Counted from the first letter of the stretch, positions 35,091 through 44,190 are shown. The stretch: DNA of 64,000 bases from Proteiniphilum acetatigenes DSM 18083 (GCF_000380985.1 NZ_KB905695.1:186001-250000); one strand, 5' to 3'. Notes: a model not told the origin generated them from the letters alone. A program made the numbers and translations.

Positions 35091-35585
35091 ATGATCACCC
35101 GGATACGACCCACAACCTATGACGATCTGCCGGAGGTGATGGAAATATACGCCATCGCACGTGATTTTATGTGCCGTACAGGGAATGCTTCACAATGGAT
35201 AGAGGGATATCCTTCGACTGCATATATCACGGAAGAGATCGGTGCCGGACATAGTTTCGTTTGTGAAAATCAGGATGGAGAGCTGGTCGGGACTTTCTGC
35301 TTTATTGTCGGAGAAGATCCCACTTATAAGAAGATCTATAAAGGGGAATGGCTCAATAGTGACCTCTATGGTACAGTGCATCGTATCGCATCGGCAGGAA
35401 AGGAAAAAGGAGTGGCTGAAGCTTGTTTCCGGTGGTGTTTCGAACAGTGCCGCAACATCCGGGTAGATACCCATCGTGATAACCGGGTGATGCAGCAGAT
35501 CCTGGAAAAACTCGGATTTACCCGCTGTGGTATCATCTATGTATCCAACGGAACGGAACGGCTTGCTTATCAGAAAGTAGTATGA
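35091..35585 (+). CDS. GNAT-family N-acetyltransferase
   Basis: A 164-residue acetyltransferase using acetyl-CoA; substrate unknown. The fold is recognisable from TRIRPTTYDDLPEVMEIY, the HRIASAGKEKGVAEACFRWC region (CoA-binding helix start) and the C-terminal IRVDTHRDNRVMQQ plus EKLGFTRCGIIYV, typical of the small GNATs found as single genes in Bacteroidetes. Its stop overlaps the start of the next gene by 4 bases (ATGA), indicating translational coupling. Confidence 0.88.
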   Translation: MITRIRPTTYDDLPEVMEIYAIARDFMCRTGNASQWIEGYPSTAYITEEIGAGHSFVCENQDGELVGTFCFIVGEDPTYKKIYKGEWLNSDLYGTVHRIASAGKEKGVAEACFRWCFEQCRNIRVDTHRDNRVMQQILEKLGFTRCGIIYVSNGTERLAYQKVV

Positions 35586-35938
35586 GGAAAATAAATAGAA
35601 TAGAACAGAAAACGATATTTAGGAGAGTTGCAGGATTATGGGGTTTAGTATCAGTCCCGTTGTCGGGTGTTGCTGCCGAAGAGATAGCCGGCATCAACCT
35701 TAATATAGATATTGACTACACCAGCGATCCATTTTATACTGAAACATGGTTTTTGATCCTGATTGCGGTATTCCTCCTGTTCTTGCTGATACTACTTATC
35801 CGTGGGGGAAAGAGAGCACGGCGTAGGCAGAAAGCAAAGAAAGCATTGAAAAAAGCACTAAAAGAGTCAGGGGAATTTCAAAAGGAAGTATTCAATAAGA
35901 CAAATGAATCCGGGATATCAGAGAAACCGGTTCAGTAA
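35582..35938 (+). CDS. Small membrane protein, unknown
   Basis: A 118-residue product. A hydrophobic stretch near residues 17-31 may be a signal or leader (GLWGLVSVPLSGVAAEE); a clear transmembrane helix lies at about 55-77 (TWFLILIAVFLLFLLILLI), followed by a strongly basic segment (RGGKRARRRQKAKKALKKAL). Predicted topology: short periplasmic domain, helix, cytoplasmic basic tail. Family not recognised. Coupled to the GNAT gene through an ATGA overlap and overlapping the convergent chromate-transporter gene by 7 bases at its end. Confidence 0.6.
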   Translation: MRKINRIEQKTIFRRVAGLWGLVSVPLSGVAAEEIAGINLNIDIDYTSDPFYTETWFLILIAVFLLFLLILLIRGGKRARRRQKAKKALKKALKESGEFQKEVFNKTNESGISEKPVQ

Positions 35939-36489
35939 AAAATCAACCCGATCACTCCGGAGAGAAAAAAGAGCAGGATGGGATCTACCTTTTTGATGGA
36001 TGCCACTAATACCGCTCCGAAAATAATCCAACTTTTATAATCGATAAAATTGTAGGGGGTGATCAGTATAAGTGCTGCAGAGGCAATCAATCCGATAATA
36101 GCCGGTTTTAGTATCGAGAGGGCTGACTGCATCCATGGGTTATTCTTGAGCCGGAAGAAAAAGGCGGTGACAAGTGTCATCAGGATAAGAGAGGGAAGAC
36201 TTACCGCAAAGGTGCAGATTGCCGAGCCAATCACTCCGTAACCCGACGCAAATCCCATCTCCGTAACGGCCGAATAACCTATATAAGTAGCTGAATTGAA
36301 GGCTATAGGCCCCGGCGTGGTCTGCGAGATAGCTACGATATCTGTGAAGTCGCTTACCGACATCCATTGATGCGTATCGACGATCTCGTGCTGTATAAGA
36401 GGCAGCATGGCATACCCTCCTCCAAAACCGAACAGGCCGATCTTAAAGAACGCTACAAACAATGCCAGATACAGGTCCAATAGTTCCAT
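35932..36489 (-). CDS. Chromate transporter, second half (split ChrA)
   Basis: A 185-residue short-chain CHR-family membrane protein. It opens with the family mark FFKIGLFGFGGGYAMLPLIQ and contains ISQTTPGPIAFNSATYIGY; five or six hydrophobic segments follow. In short-chain systems two homologous halves encoded by adjacent genes act together as an anion exporter for chromate or an antiporter. The paired half is encoded directly upstream with a single intergenic base. Real substrate in the cell may be sulfate-like anions; not determinable here. Confidence 0.9.
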   Translation of the reverse strand: MELLDLYLALFVAFFKIGLFGFGGGYAMLPLIQHEIVDTHQWMSVSDFTDIVAISQTTPGPIAFNSATYIGYSAVTEMGFASGYGVIGSAICTFAVSLPSLILMTLVTAFFFRLKNNPWMQSALSILKPAIIGLIASAALILITPYNFIDYKSWIIFGAVLVASIKKVDPILLFFLSGVIGLIFY

Positions 36490-36490
36490 A

Positions 36491-37051
36491 TTACTTATTT
36501 ATTTTCGTTCTCAAATAAATAAAATGGGAAATTCCTAAAAGGATAGCTGCGAGTACAATATACATAGGGGAGACGTTTAGCTGCCAGACTGCAAGCGCCA
36601 CGACAACCGGAATCCATAGGTTTTTCCATCTTACACCGGCTGATTTACCCAGGCTCAACAGTGGAGCGACAATCAGCGCTACCACTGCGGGACGGATCCC
36701 TTTGAAAATACGCTCTACCAGCGGGTTATCTTTGAATTGAGTAAATACCATGGCGATAAGCAGGATCACGATAAACGAGGGTAGGATAACGCCTGCGCCT
36801 GAAAAGAGGCTCCCCTTGAACCCAAGCCGTTTATTTCCCGCGAACAGGGCTGTATTCAGCGCAATAGGCCCCGGCATGGACTGGGCAATGGCAAGCATAT
36901 CCATAAATTCATCATCTTCCAGCCATCTCTTTTTGTTGACCACCTCATTACGGATAAGGGGAATCATGGCGTAACCACCTCCAAAAGTGAAGGCGCCGAT
37001 CTTAAAGAAGATAAGGAAGAGTTCCCAATATTGTTTTATTGTAGCCATCAA
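36491..37051 (-). CDS. Chromate transporter, first half (split ChrA)
   Basis: A 186-residue short-chain CHR-family membrane protein with IFFKIGAFTFGGGYAMIPLI near residue 14 and IAQSMPGPIALNTALFAG near 56, the same motifs as its partner. First gene of the two-gene operon. The region upstream carries short repeats (GTGCCAATGAGACT twice). Confidence 0.9.
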   Translation of the reverse strand: MMATIKQYWELFLIFFKIGAFTFGGGYAMIPLIRNEVVNKKRWLEDDEFMDMLAIAQSMPGPIALNTALFAGNKRLGFKGSLFSGAGVILPSFIVILLIAMVFTQFKDNPLVERIFKGIRPAVVALIVAPLLSLGKSAGVRWKNLWIPVVVALAVWQLNVSPMYIVLAAILLGISHFIYLRTKINK

Positions 37052-37604
37052 ACTAATGTGTCAATGTGCCAATGAGACTAATCCCGACAAGTCGGAACAT
37101 GTAGTGCCAATGAGACTGATAAAACTAATGTGATAATTTTACGATTTGATTACGTCGATTTGCAATTCATAATCTTAAATCTGAATTGAAACAACGTTCG
37201 GCGGAGCCAAAATCAGCGTAGCTAAATCTTGAATCATCTTACATATAAAGTGAAAAGCAGACTGCAATCAGAGAAGATCTTCTTGCTAATCTGCTTTTTA
37301 TAAAAAGCCGCACCGGTGGAATAAGACGAAACTCCTTATGACAGGATTTGAGTGTCCGGGTATCTTTGTAATCCGCTGTCCCGGTAAAACCGGAATCCCG
37401 AAGGATGCGGCCCGCCATTGATACCAAAAACGAGTCTCGGTTCATAAAATGTAATTGATGAGTTTCCCAATCGACCAATGCGGCAATAACTCATTCAATT
37501 GTATTTTCAAAGATAGGGGCTAAAAATGAAACTTCCAAATTATTTATGTTATTTTTTACCCTTTTTCGTCTGTTTATCCGCAATAGCGCTTATTTTCAGT
37601 GGAG
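37052..37604. other. Long intergenic region with short repeats, no convincing gene
   Basis: First part: CAATGTGCCAATGAGACTAAT twice, then CGTCGATTTGCAATTCATAATC, ACAACGTTCGGCGGAGCC and GCGTAGCTAAATCTTGAATC, all of types seen in other gaps. A 79-codon minus-strand frame (37239-37478) is open but has no recognisable motifs and no ribosome site; I do not call it a gene. Confidence 0.4.
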
Positions 37605-38960
37605 TTATGACTCTGCTAAAAACTTACTGATTTCTTCATCAGAAACCTCATGATTAGTCAGGTCACCCGCCAGGTACTGGTCATAGGCAGCCATATCCAC
37701 CAATCCGTGTCCTGAGAGATTAAACAGGATCACCTTTTTTTTCCCTTCTGCCTTGGCTTGAAGTGCTTCCCGGACGGCGACAGCAATAGCATGGGTCGAT
37801 TCGGGAGCAGGGATAATGCCTTCGGTACGGGCAAAGAGTACGCCTGCTTCGAATGTCTCCAGTTGTTTGACGCTTACCGCTTCGATTAAATTGTCTTTCA
37901 GCAACTGGCTTACGATGCTGCCGGCGCCGTGATAGCGGAGTCCTCCGGCATGGATATTGGCCGGTGCGAATTTGTGTCCTAATGTGTACATCGGGATCAG
38001 CGGTGTATAACCGGTCTCGTCACCAAAATCATAACGGAACTCCCCTCGTGTTAGCTTGGGACAGGATGCAGGTTCGGCCGCAATAAACCGTGTGTTGGTT
38101 TTTCCGGCTATATTGTGACGCAGGAACGGAAAGCTGATACCGGAAAAGTTGGAACCACCGCCGAAACAGCCGATTATCACGTCGGGATACTCATCGGCCA
38201 TTGCCATCTGTTTCTCTGCTTCCAGACCGATGATCGTCTGGTGCAGTGCCACATGGTTAAGTACACTTCCCAGCGTATATTTGCATTTGGGAGTCTGCAT
38301 CGCCAGTTCAATGGCTTCGGAAATAGCTGTACCTAAACTGCCCTGGTAATTGGGATGCTCGGTGATGATCTTCCGTCCTGCTTTAGTCGACATACTGGGA
38401 GAGGGGATCACCTGCGCTCCCCAGGTCTGCATAAGCGAGCGGCGGTAAGGTTTCTGTTCGTAGCTGATCTTTACCATATAAACGGCCAGTTCCAGATCGA
38501 ATGCTCTGGCAGCAAATGCCAGCGCGGTACCCCATTGTCCGGCTCCGGTCTCGGTAGTGATATTGGTGATTCCTTCTATCTTATTGTAGTATGCCTGGGG
38601 CAGTGCCGAATTGAGCTTATGGGATCCGACCGGGCTTACACTTTCGTTTTTAAAATAGATATGCGCCGGTGTATCGAGAGCTTTTTCCAATCCGGTAGCA
38701 CGTACCAGTGGGCTGGGGCGGTATATCTTGTACTTTTCTCTTACCTCTTCAGGGATATCAATCCATACATCGGTCTGGTTCATCTCCTGACGCGATAACT
38801 CTTCGGCAAAAAGAGGATAAAGATCTTCCGCTTTCAACGGCTCTTTCGTCTGCGGGTTGATCATGGGTTGAGGTTTGTTTTTCATTTCAGCCGTTACATT
38901 GTACCACTGCGTAGGAATCTCTGCTTCCGGGAGAATAAATTTTTTTCTTTTTTCCATCAT
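37605..38960 (-). CDS. Tryptophan synthase beta chain-like protein TrpB2
   Basis: A 451-residue PLP enzyme of the TrpB2 branch, converting indole and serine to tryptophan. PLP lysine in SPVGSHKLNSALPQ; the phosphate loop GCFGGGSNFSG; ETGAGQWGTALAFAA; and C-terminal LFNLSGHGLVDM. It is about 50 residues longer than TrpB1 and lacks trpA or other trp genes nearby. By family knowledge TrpB2 often acts as an indole-salvage enzyme independent of TrpA. The -7 element TATTTTTG is on the minus strand at 39024-39031. Confidence 0.93.
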   Translation of the reverse strand: MMEKRKKFILPEAEIPTQWYNVTAEMKNKPQPMINPQTKEPLKAEDLYPLFAEELSRQEMNQTDVWIDIPEEVREKYKIYRPSPLVRATGLEKALDTPAHIYFKNESVSPVGSHKLNSALPQAYYNKIEGITNITTETGAGQWGTALAFAARAFDLELAVYMVKISYEQKPYRRSLMQTWGAQVIPSPSMSTKAGRKIITEHPNYQGSLGTAISEAIELAMQTPKCKYTLGSVLNHVALHQTIIGLEAEKQMAMADEYPDVIIGCFGGGSNFSGISFPFLRHNIAGKTNTRFIAAEPASCPKLTRGEFRYDFGDETGYTPLIPMYTLGHKFAPANIHAGGLRYHGAGSIVSQLLKDNLIEAVSVKQLETFEAGVLFARTEGIIPAPESTHAIAVAVREALQAKAEGKKKVILFNLSGHGLVDMAAYDQYLAGDLTNHEVSDEEISKFLAES

Positions 38961-39023
38961 TACTATTTATTGTTTAAGTTCAACAGTCATAATTTATTAT
39001 TTGTTTTACCGGATTTTACCGGA

Positions 39024-39031
39024 CAAAAATA
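39024..39031 (-). promoter_or_regulatory. Bacteroidetes -7 element for the TrpB2 gene
   Basis: Minus strand TATTTTTG, matching TAnnTTTG, 63 bases before the start codon. An ATCCGGTAAA/TCCGGTAAAA direct repeat follows in the leader. Confidence 0.4.
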
Positions 39032-39051
39032 GCTTTCCTGCGCATCCTCTT

Positions 39052-41355
39052 TTATTCAATCCTTGTGAGTTGATTTGTTTGGATATTTTCTTCCACGATC
39101 GCGTCTATTACCGCTACCGCCACCATATTGACGATATCACGTACCGATGTCTCCACATCGAGGATATGTACCGGTTTCTTCAATCCCATTTGGATCGGAC
39201 CGATAATATCTTTCGTACCGGTTTCCCTTAACAATTTATAGGCTGAATTGGCCGAGCTGAGATTGGGAAATACCAAGGTATTTACTTCTTTATCACGTAG
39301 GCGGGTAAACGGGTATTTCTTGTCGCGCAGTTCTTTGTTGAGTGCATAGTTTACCTGCATTTCACCGTCCACTACCAGTTCCGGATATCTTTCATGCAGC
39401 GTGTCCACTACCTTATGCACACTTGCGGGACTACCTACGGAGTCGGCGCCGAAATTGGAGTAGGAGATCATGGCGATTACCGGATCGTGCGCGAAAAACT
39501 TAACAGTAGCGTTGGCCAGCCGGGCGATATCTATCAGCGCCTCGGTGTCGGGATGGCGGTTGAAGAGTGTATCGGCAAGGAAGAGTACACCCTTTTTTGT
39601 ATTGACAATATGCATGGCGCCGATGTGGTTCAACCCGTCACGGATACCGATCACCTCTTTGGCAATATCAGTGGTATCGGCATATTTACTGAACACACCC
39701 GTAATCATGGCGTCCACATCGCCCGTCTCTACCATCATCATGCCGAAATAGTTCCGCTCAAACATCTTCTCGGCTGCTTCGTCGAAGGTCATACCGTGTC
39801 GTTTCCGCTTCTGTGCAAGGAGTTCCGCATAACGTAAACGCCTCTCCTCTTCCCGGTCGTGCCGGAGGTTCACGATCTCAATTCCTTCGAGGCTGATCTG
39901 GTTTTCTTTGGCTACTTTGGCAATCTTCTCTTCGTTCCCGAGCAGAACGGGTTTGCATATCCCTTCGGCATACGCCGTTTCGGCTGCCTTGAGCATGTTG
40001 AGGTGGTTAGTTTCGGAAAAGACTACTCGCTTCGGATTCTGGCGCGCCATCTCGAACAGGCGGCGGATCATCTTGTTGTCCAATCCCATCAGGTCACGCA
40101 ACTTATGGTCATATTGTTCCCAGTCGGTGATCGGTTTGCGGGCTATACCCGACTCCATAGCTGCTTTTGCCACTGCCGGGGCGACAGTAGTCAGCAATCT
40201 CGGATCCAGGGGTTTGGGTATGATATAGTCTCTGCCGAAACTCAGTTTCTTGATGCTATAGGCGGCATTCACCACGTCGGGCACCGCTTTTTTAGTCAGC
40301 TCTGCCAGTGCGTACACCGTGGCGACTTTCATCTCCTCGTTGATGCAGGTTGCCTGCACATCGAGCGCTCCGCGGAAAATATAGGGGAATCCCAGTACAT
40401 TATTGATCTGGTTGGGATAATCGGAACGTCCTGTAGCGAAAATAATGTCCTCTCTTGATGCCATGGCCAGTTCGTAAGAAATCTCCGGGTTGGGGTTGGC
40501 CAGTGCAAATACGATCGGGTCGGAATTCATTGACTGGAGCATTTCGGGAGTAAGAACATCGGCTACGGAAAGACCAAGGAACATATCGGCGTCCTTTATA
40601 GCTTCCTCTAAAGTAAAGATATTGCGGGTAGTGGCAAATGGTTTTTTGCGATCATTCAGGTCGGTCCTCGAAGTGTTGATCACCCCTTTTGAGTCGAGCA
40701 TCACGATATTTTCCGGTTTTGCTCCCAAAGCGATGTATAACTGTGTACAAGAGTTGGCAGCGGCTCCCGCACCGTTCACCACGATACGGATATCTTCAAT
40801 CTTCTTACCGTTTAGTTCCAATGCATTCAACAATCCGCAGGCGGAGATGATTGCCGTACCATGCTGGTCGTCATGCATAATGGGTATATCCAGTTCATTT
40901 TTCAGGCGTTCTTCGATCTCGAAGCATTCCGGCGCTTTGATATCCTCCAGGTTGATGCCCCCGAAAGTAGGGGAGATGGCTTTCACCACTTCAATAAATT
41001 TTTCAGGATCTTTTTCGTTTACCTCGATATCGAACACATCGATCCCGGCGAATATTTTGAAGAGCAATCCTTTCCCTTCCATCACGGGTTTACCTGCCAT
41101 TGCACCAATATCACCCAGACCCAGTACGGCGGTACCGTTGGAGATTACTGCCACTAAATTACCTTTCGATGTGTAATCATAGGCTGTCTGCGGATCTTTT
41201 TCGATCTCCAGGCAAGGTTCTGCCACGCCGGGAGAGTAGGCGAGTGAGAGATCGCGTTGCGAACTATGGGGTTTTGTGGGAACAACTTCTATTTTTCCGG
41301 GGCGCCCCTGCGAATGATAGGCAAGGGCGTCGTCATGTAGTTTATTATTTGCCAT
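39052..41355 (-). CDS. maeB: NADP-dependent malic enzyme fused to phosphotransacetylase-like domain
   Basis: Oxidatively decarboxylates malate to pyruvate. A 767-residue MaeB-type protein: malic enzyme domain about 1-420 (SQRDLSLAYSPGVAEPC, the DDQHGTAIISACGLLNAL motif, dinucleotide loop NGAGAAANSC and the substrate region FALANPNPEI), then a phosphotransacetylase-like domain about 430-767 (VFSETNHLNMLKAAE, MITGVFSKYADTTD). In E. coli the PTA-like domain has a regulatory role, binding acetyl-CoA, rather than catalysis. A -7 element TAAATTTG lies on the minus strand at 41393-41400. Confidence 0.95.
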   Translation of the reverse strand: MANNKLHDDALAYHSQGRPGKIEVVPTKPHSSQRDLSLAYSPGVAEPCLEIEKDPQTAYDYTSKGNLVAVISNGTAVLGLGDIGAMAGKPVMEGKGLLFKIFAGIDVFDIEVNEKDPEKFIEVVKAISPTFGGINLEDIKAPECFEIEERLKNELDIPIMHDDQHGTAIISACGLLNALELNGKKIEDIRIVVNGAGAAANSCTQLYIALGAKPENIVMLDSKGVINTSRTDLNDRKKPFATTRNIFTLEEAIKDADMFLGLSVADVLTPEMLQSMNSDPIVFALANPNPEISYELAMASREDIIFATGRSDYPNQINNVLGFPYIFRGALDVQATCINEEMKVATVYALAELTKKAVPDVVNAAYSIKKLSFGRDYIIPKPLDPRLLTTVAPAVAKAAMESGIARKPITDWEQYDHKLRDLMGLDNKMIRRLFEMARQNPKRVVFSETNHLNMLKAAETAYAEGICKPVLLGNEEKIAKVAKENQISLEGIEIVNLRHDREEERRLRYAELLAQKRKRHGMTFDEAAEKMFERNYFGMMMVETGDVDAMITGVFSKYADTTDIAKEVIGIRDGLNHIGAMHIVNTKKGVLFLADTLFNRHPDTEALIDIARLANATVKFFAHDPVIAMISYSNFGADSVGSPASVHKVVDTLHERYPELVVDGEMQVNYALNKELRDKKYPFTRLRDKEVNTLVFPNLSSANSAYKLLRETGTKDIIGPIQMGLKKPVHILDVETSVRDIVNMVAVAVIDAIVEENIQTNQLTRIE

Positions 41356-41754
41356 TTTGATTGTTATTGTGCGGTAAAAATATAAATGTGTGCAAATTTA
41401 TAAAATTATCATCACAAATTATAATTTTTATTGCTTCTCCTTCACAATACCAATAAACCATTTGCGTTCATGGGCCTGGCGTTACCCCTTACCGATGCAA
41501 CTTACAGATAATAGCAGGAGAGTTGTCTCCAACGAGAAAAAGAATAAAAAAATGTGTTTCTTTTCATATGGCTTACTGTTATTTTCATACATTTACAGCC
41601 CAAAGATAAATATTATCCAGGACGGAGAAAAAAGGTATCGTTTAAAGGAAAAAATAGTTCATTCGTCGGGTAAATCGGATGCGTTCATCGATTTTCAGTT
41701 GTTTCCGACCCCTTTTGAAGCGTAAATTTGTGCAAATTCTAAATTGTATTTATT
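41356..41754. other. Divergent intergenic region with two -7 elements
   Basis: Holds TAAATTTG on the minus strand (41393-41400) for maeB and TAAATTTG on the plus strand (41723-41730) for the LiaF-like gene. A 111-codon plus-strand frame (41390-41725) spans most of it; it has no recognisable motif and its start falls in the maeB promoter, so it is not called. Confidence 0.5.
41723..41730 (+). promoter_or_regulatory. Bacteroidetes -7 element for the LiaF-like operon
   Basis: TAAATTTG matches TAnnTTTG; a TTG/TTT-rich candidate -33 lies around 41698-41704. It is 24 bases before the start codon. Confidence 0.5.
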
Positions 41755-42510
41755 ATGGAAACAAATTCATGTTCTACATTTCATCATTCGCCAAAGTCGA
41801 AAGGGATTATTTTCGGTCTGTTGTTGATTATAGCCGGGTTGCTGTTTCTATCATTTAATTTCGGATGGATTGATGCCGCCCTCAGACCTATCCTGTTTTC
41901 ATGGCCGATGATCTTTATTGTACTTTCCATTATCAGTTTTTCCAAAAGAGATTATTCCTTCGGGGTGATTTGGTTGATCGCAGGACTCTTCTTCCTGCTT
42001 CCCCGTATAGCGGAAGCTTATCCGGGATTTATCAGCGGCGTTGATACGGATTTTGCCCGTATCTATTGGCCGGTATTGCTCATCCTCCTGGGACTTGTGC
42101 TTGTTTTCAGGATAGGTTCCGGCAGGGGTAGGAGGCAGCACGGATACAAACAGATAGGAGCCGATTCTACAGAAAACGTAAACGGGAGAATAGACAAAAG
42201 CGTACTATTCGGCGGTTCCGAGAGCATTTTCTTAGACCCTGTTTTCAGCGGCGGCAGCATAAACGCCACTTTTGGCGGTGTGGTGCTCGACCTGAGAAGA
42301 ACCACGCTCCCGGAAGGAGAGACCTTTCTCGATATTGACGCCACTTTTGGCGGAGTGGAACTCTATATTCCCGGTGATTGGTGGATCGAGACACGATTTC
42401 AGACTGTTCTGGGAGGTGTTGAAGATAATCGGATCATTTCCCAGCCCGATCATACCCGAAAGTTGATACTGCAAGGCAATCTGACCTTCGGAGGATGCGA
42501 AATACGGTAG
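41755..42510 (+). CDS. LiaF-like envelope stress membrane protein
   Basis: A 251-residue protein. Four transmembrane helices span about residues 15-125 (IIFGLLLIIAGLLFLSFNFG, WPMIFIVLSIISF, VIWLIAGLFFLLPRI, YWPVLLILLGLVLVF). The C-terminal domain, about 140-251, has the repeated beta pattern SINATFGGVVLDLRR and DIDATFGGVELYIPGDW plus LTFGGCEIR of the LiaF/DUF2154 (cell-wall-active antibiotic response) family. In Firmicutes LiaF inhibits a cell-envelope stress kinase. Here it precedes a membrane LytTR regulator by 38 bases, so a sensor-regulator pair is likely (inference). Confidence 0.85.
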   Translation: METNSCSTFHHSPKSKGIIFGLLLIIAGLLFLSFNFGWIDAALRPILFSWPMIFIVLSIISFSKRDYSFGVIWLIAGLFFLLPRIAEAYPGFISGVDTDFARIYWPVLLILLGLVLVFRIGSGRGRRQHGYKQIGADSTENVNGRIDKSVLFGGSESIFLDPVFSGGSINATFGGVVLDLRRTTLPEGETFLDIDATFGGVELYIPGDWWIETRFQTVLGGVEDNRIISQPDHTRKLILQGNLTFGGCEIR

Positions 42511-42548
42511 ACAAACAGAAAAACGGTAACCCAATTTAAAAACAAGGA

Positions 42549-43397
42549 ATGAAACTCTCATTGACGTATATACCCTTACGACTGTTACCGGTGATAGTCC
42601 TGGGCGTAATGTACGCCCTATTGCAAACGGCGGCATTTCGCCCGATTGTCTCCTTTCCCTGCGGTTTGCTTTTACTCAAGAGTTGCATCGATGCGATCAT
42701 CTTGTTGGGAATGGGGATGCTGCTGGCAGTCATCATTCCATCTTCCAACTATGTGAGATTAGATGTCTTTCAGCGGTTTATCAATTATTTCGCATTGGGG
42801 TTCCTCTATGTATCCATCTGGGTGCTCTTTGGTTATCTCTCTTCCATCCTTCTGCTCGGGAATGAAAACAGGGATGAGATTCGTTCACTTATTCCGTTGT
42901 CCGTTTTTATCGGCCTGTTTATGTATGTGATACATGTGCAAATGATCCATTTCAGGATGATACAAAGGGAAACTGAAAAGGAGAGGCAGAAAGAAGAGGG
43001 ACCGGAAACAGACTCCGCGGAACCGCACGCCGACAGGGAAAAAGAGAATAACAATGAAGAGAGCGAAGTGCTGGAACGGGTAGCGGTAAAGATTGGTCAG
43101 AAGATACACGTGATTCTTGTCCCTGATATTGTCTATATCCAATCCGACGGCGATTATGTGCAGATAGTAACCGACCAGAACAGGTTTCTCAAAGAAGAGA
43201 CCATGAAGTATTTCGAAGCCGGTCTGTCTTCGTCTCAGTTCGTTAGAGTGCATCGTTCTTATATTGTGAATGTGGAAAAGATACTTCGTATAGAGATGTA
43301 CGAAAAACAGAATCAGATGCTTACCCTTAAGAACGGAGACAAGATCAGGGCCAGCATTGCGGGCTACAAGGCGTTGCGGACCGTGCTGAACCTCTGA
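42549..43397 (+). CDS. Membrane-anchored LytTR-domain regulator
   Basis: A 282-residue protein with four transmembrane helices in the first 130 residues (LLPVIVLGVMYALLQTAAF, LLLLKSCIDAIILLGMGML, YFALGFLYVSIWVLFGYL, LIPLSVFIGLFMYVIHVQM), an acidic/lysine linker (about 135-175), and a C-terminal LytTR DNA-binding domain (about 178-282: KIGQKIHVILVPDIVYIQSD, VRVHRSYIVNVEKI). There is no receiver domain, so the signal is presumably passed through the membrane part, perhaps by the LiaF-like neighbour. Direct DNA binding by a membrane-held regulator is inferred from domain layout. Confidence 0.88.
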   Translation: MKLSLTYIPLRLLPVIVLGVMYALLQTAAFRPIVSFPCGLLLLKSCIDAIILLGMGMLLAVIIPSSNYVRLDVFQRFINYFALGFLYVSIWVLFGYLSSILLLGNENRDEIRSLIPLSVFIGLFMYVIHVQMIHFRMIQRETEKERQKEEGPETDSAEPHADREKENNNEESEVLERVAVKIGQKIHVILVPDIVYIQSDGDYVQIVTDQNRFLKEETMKYFEAGLSSSQFVRVHRSYIVNVEKILRIEMYEKQNQMLTLKNGDKIRASIAGYKALRTVLNL

Positions 43398-43444
43398 GCG
43401 TAACAGAATCTTAATGTAAAGTATGTTAAAACTTGGAAAACCAA

Positions 43445-43476
43445 TTTGAGTTTTTGAGTTTTCCGTTTTACCTTTG
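43445..43476 (+). promoter_or_regulatory. Strong Bacteroidetes promoter for tetR1
   Basis: TTTG at 43445-43448, a 20-base spacer and TACCTTTG at 43469-43476: both boxes are perfect. Start of transcription should be about 16 bases before the ATG at 43499. GGAAAAC (43435-43441) and GTTTTCC (43458-43464) form an inverted repeat across the -33 box, a candidate operator. Confidence 0.75.
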
Positions 43477-43498
43477 CACCGCTTTTTTAAATTTAAAA

Positions 43499-44107
43499 AT
43501 GGAATTAAAGGAACGAATTATAGAAAAAGCGGGCGATCTGTTCCGGCAATACGGTATAAAGAATGTGTCGATGGATGAGATAGCATCCTCGATAGGTATC
43601 TCTAAAAGAACATTGTATGAGAATTTCAAAGATAAGGAAGATATTCTGTTGTCTACACTTGTCTGGTTTGGAGATAGAAGAAAAGAGATGTTTGAAACTC
43701 TTTTCGCTCAATGCAATAATGTGGTGGAGGTTTTTATCAAAATCATCGAAGTGCATGAGAATGCACCTGTTTGCAATGTAAAATTCTTCGAAGATATTCA
43801 GAAATATTATCCTCGGGCTGCCAGTCTAATCAGGAGGCATACCGAGATCAATAATATTCATTTGAGGAATTTCCTGCGGCAGGGGATTGAAGAGGGATAT
43901 ATCCGTGAGGATCTGAATGTGAATGTAGCTGCCTTTCTGGTAGAAGAAAGTACCTACACTTATATCCGCGCCTCCTACCTCGAAAAGCCTCCTTTTTCGT
44001 TTAGAGAACTTTTTTACACAATGATGATCAATTTTGTGCGGGGTATCATGACCGGAAAAGGGATTCGGATTATAGATGCCTACCTGGAACAACAAAAAAA
44101 CAAATGA
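43499..44107 (+). CDS. TetR/AcrR-family regulator 1 (efflux operon)
   Basis: A 202-residue repressor-type protein. The N-terminal helix-turn-helix is MELKERIIEKAGDLFRQYG, IKNVSMDEIASSIGISKRTL and YENFKDKEDI; the ligand domain has no family-wide motif. The open frame begins at 43433, but those codons cover the -33/-7 promoter, which fixes the start at 43499. It precedes the tolC-MFP-RND operon on the same strand by 210 bases, a gap containing a dispersed repeat. It closely resembles the second TetR at 58821 (ERIIQQATDLFSLHGIKNVS), so the two came from one ancestor. It likely represses its own operon. Confidence 0.92.
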   Translation: MELKERIIEKAGDLFRQYGIKNVSMDEIASSIGISKRTLYENFKDKEDILLSTLVWFGDRRKEMFETLFAQCNNVVEVFIKIIEVHENAPVCNVKFFEDIQKYYPRAASLIRRHTEINNIHLRNFLRQGIEEGYIREDLNVNVAAFLVEESTYTYIRASYLEKPPFSFRELFYTMMINFVRGIMTGKGIRIIDAYLEQQKNK

Positions 44108-44190
44108 ACTGTTTCTTTGCTGGAAATTAACTGAGATTAGTTGACTATGTCGAACGTAGAAAAAGTCTGAAAGAAACGGTCTTTTTAATG

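Noticed and set aside
37239-37478. 79-codon minus-strand frame in a 550-bp gap
   Set aside because: No motif, no ribosome site, mixed composition; gap is otherwise made of dispersed short repeats.
40490-41176. 228-codon plus-strand frame
   Set aside because: Antisense to maeB with serine-rich low-complexity composition, a typical shadow. The overlapping 39859-40458 frame is the same case.
41390-41725. 111-codon plus-strand frame in the maeB-LiaF gap
   Set aside because: Its start overlaps the maeB -7 element and the product shows no family features; more likely non-coding leader/promoter DNA.
43433-43498. Upstream start for tetR1
   Set aside because: These codons coincide with a perfect -33/-7 promoter, so they are not translated from it.
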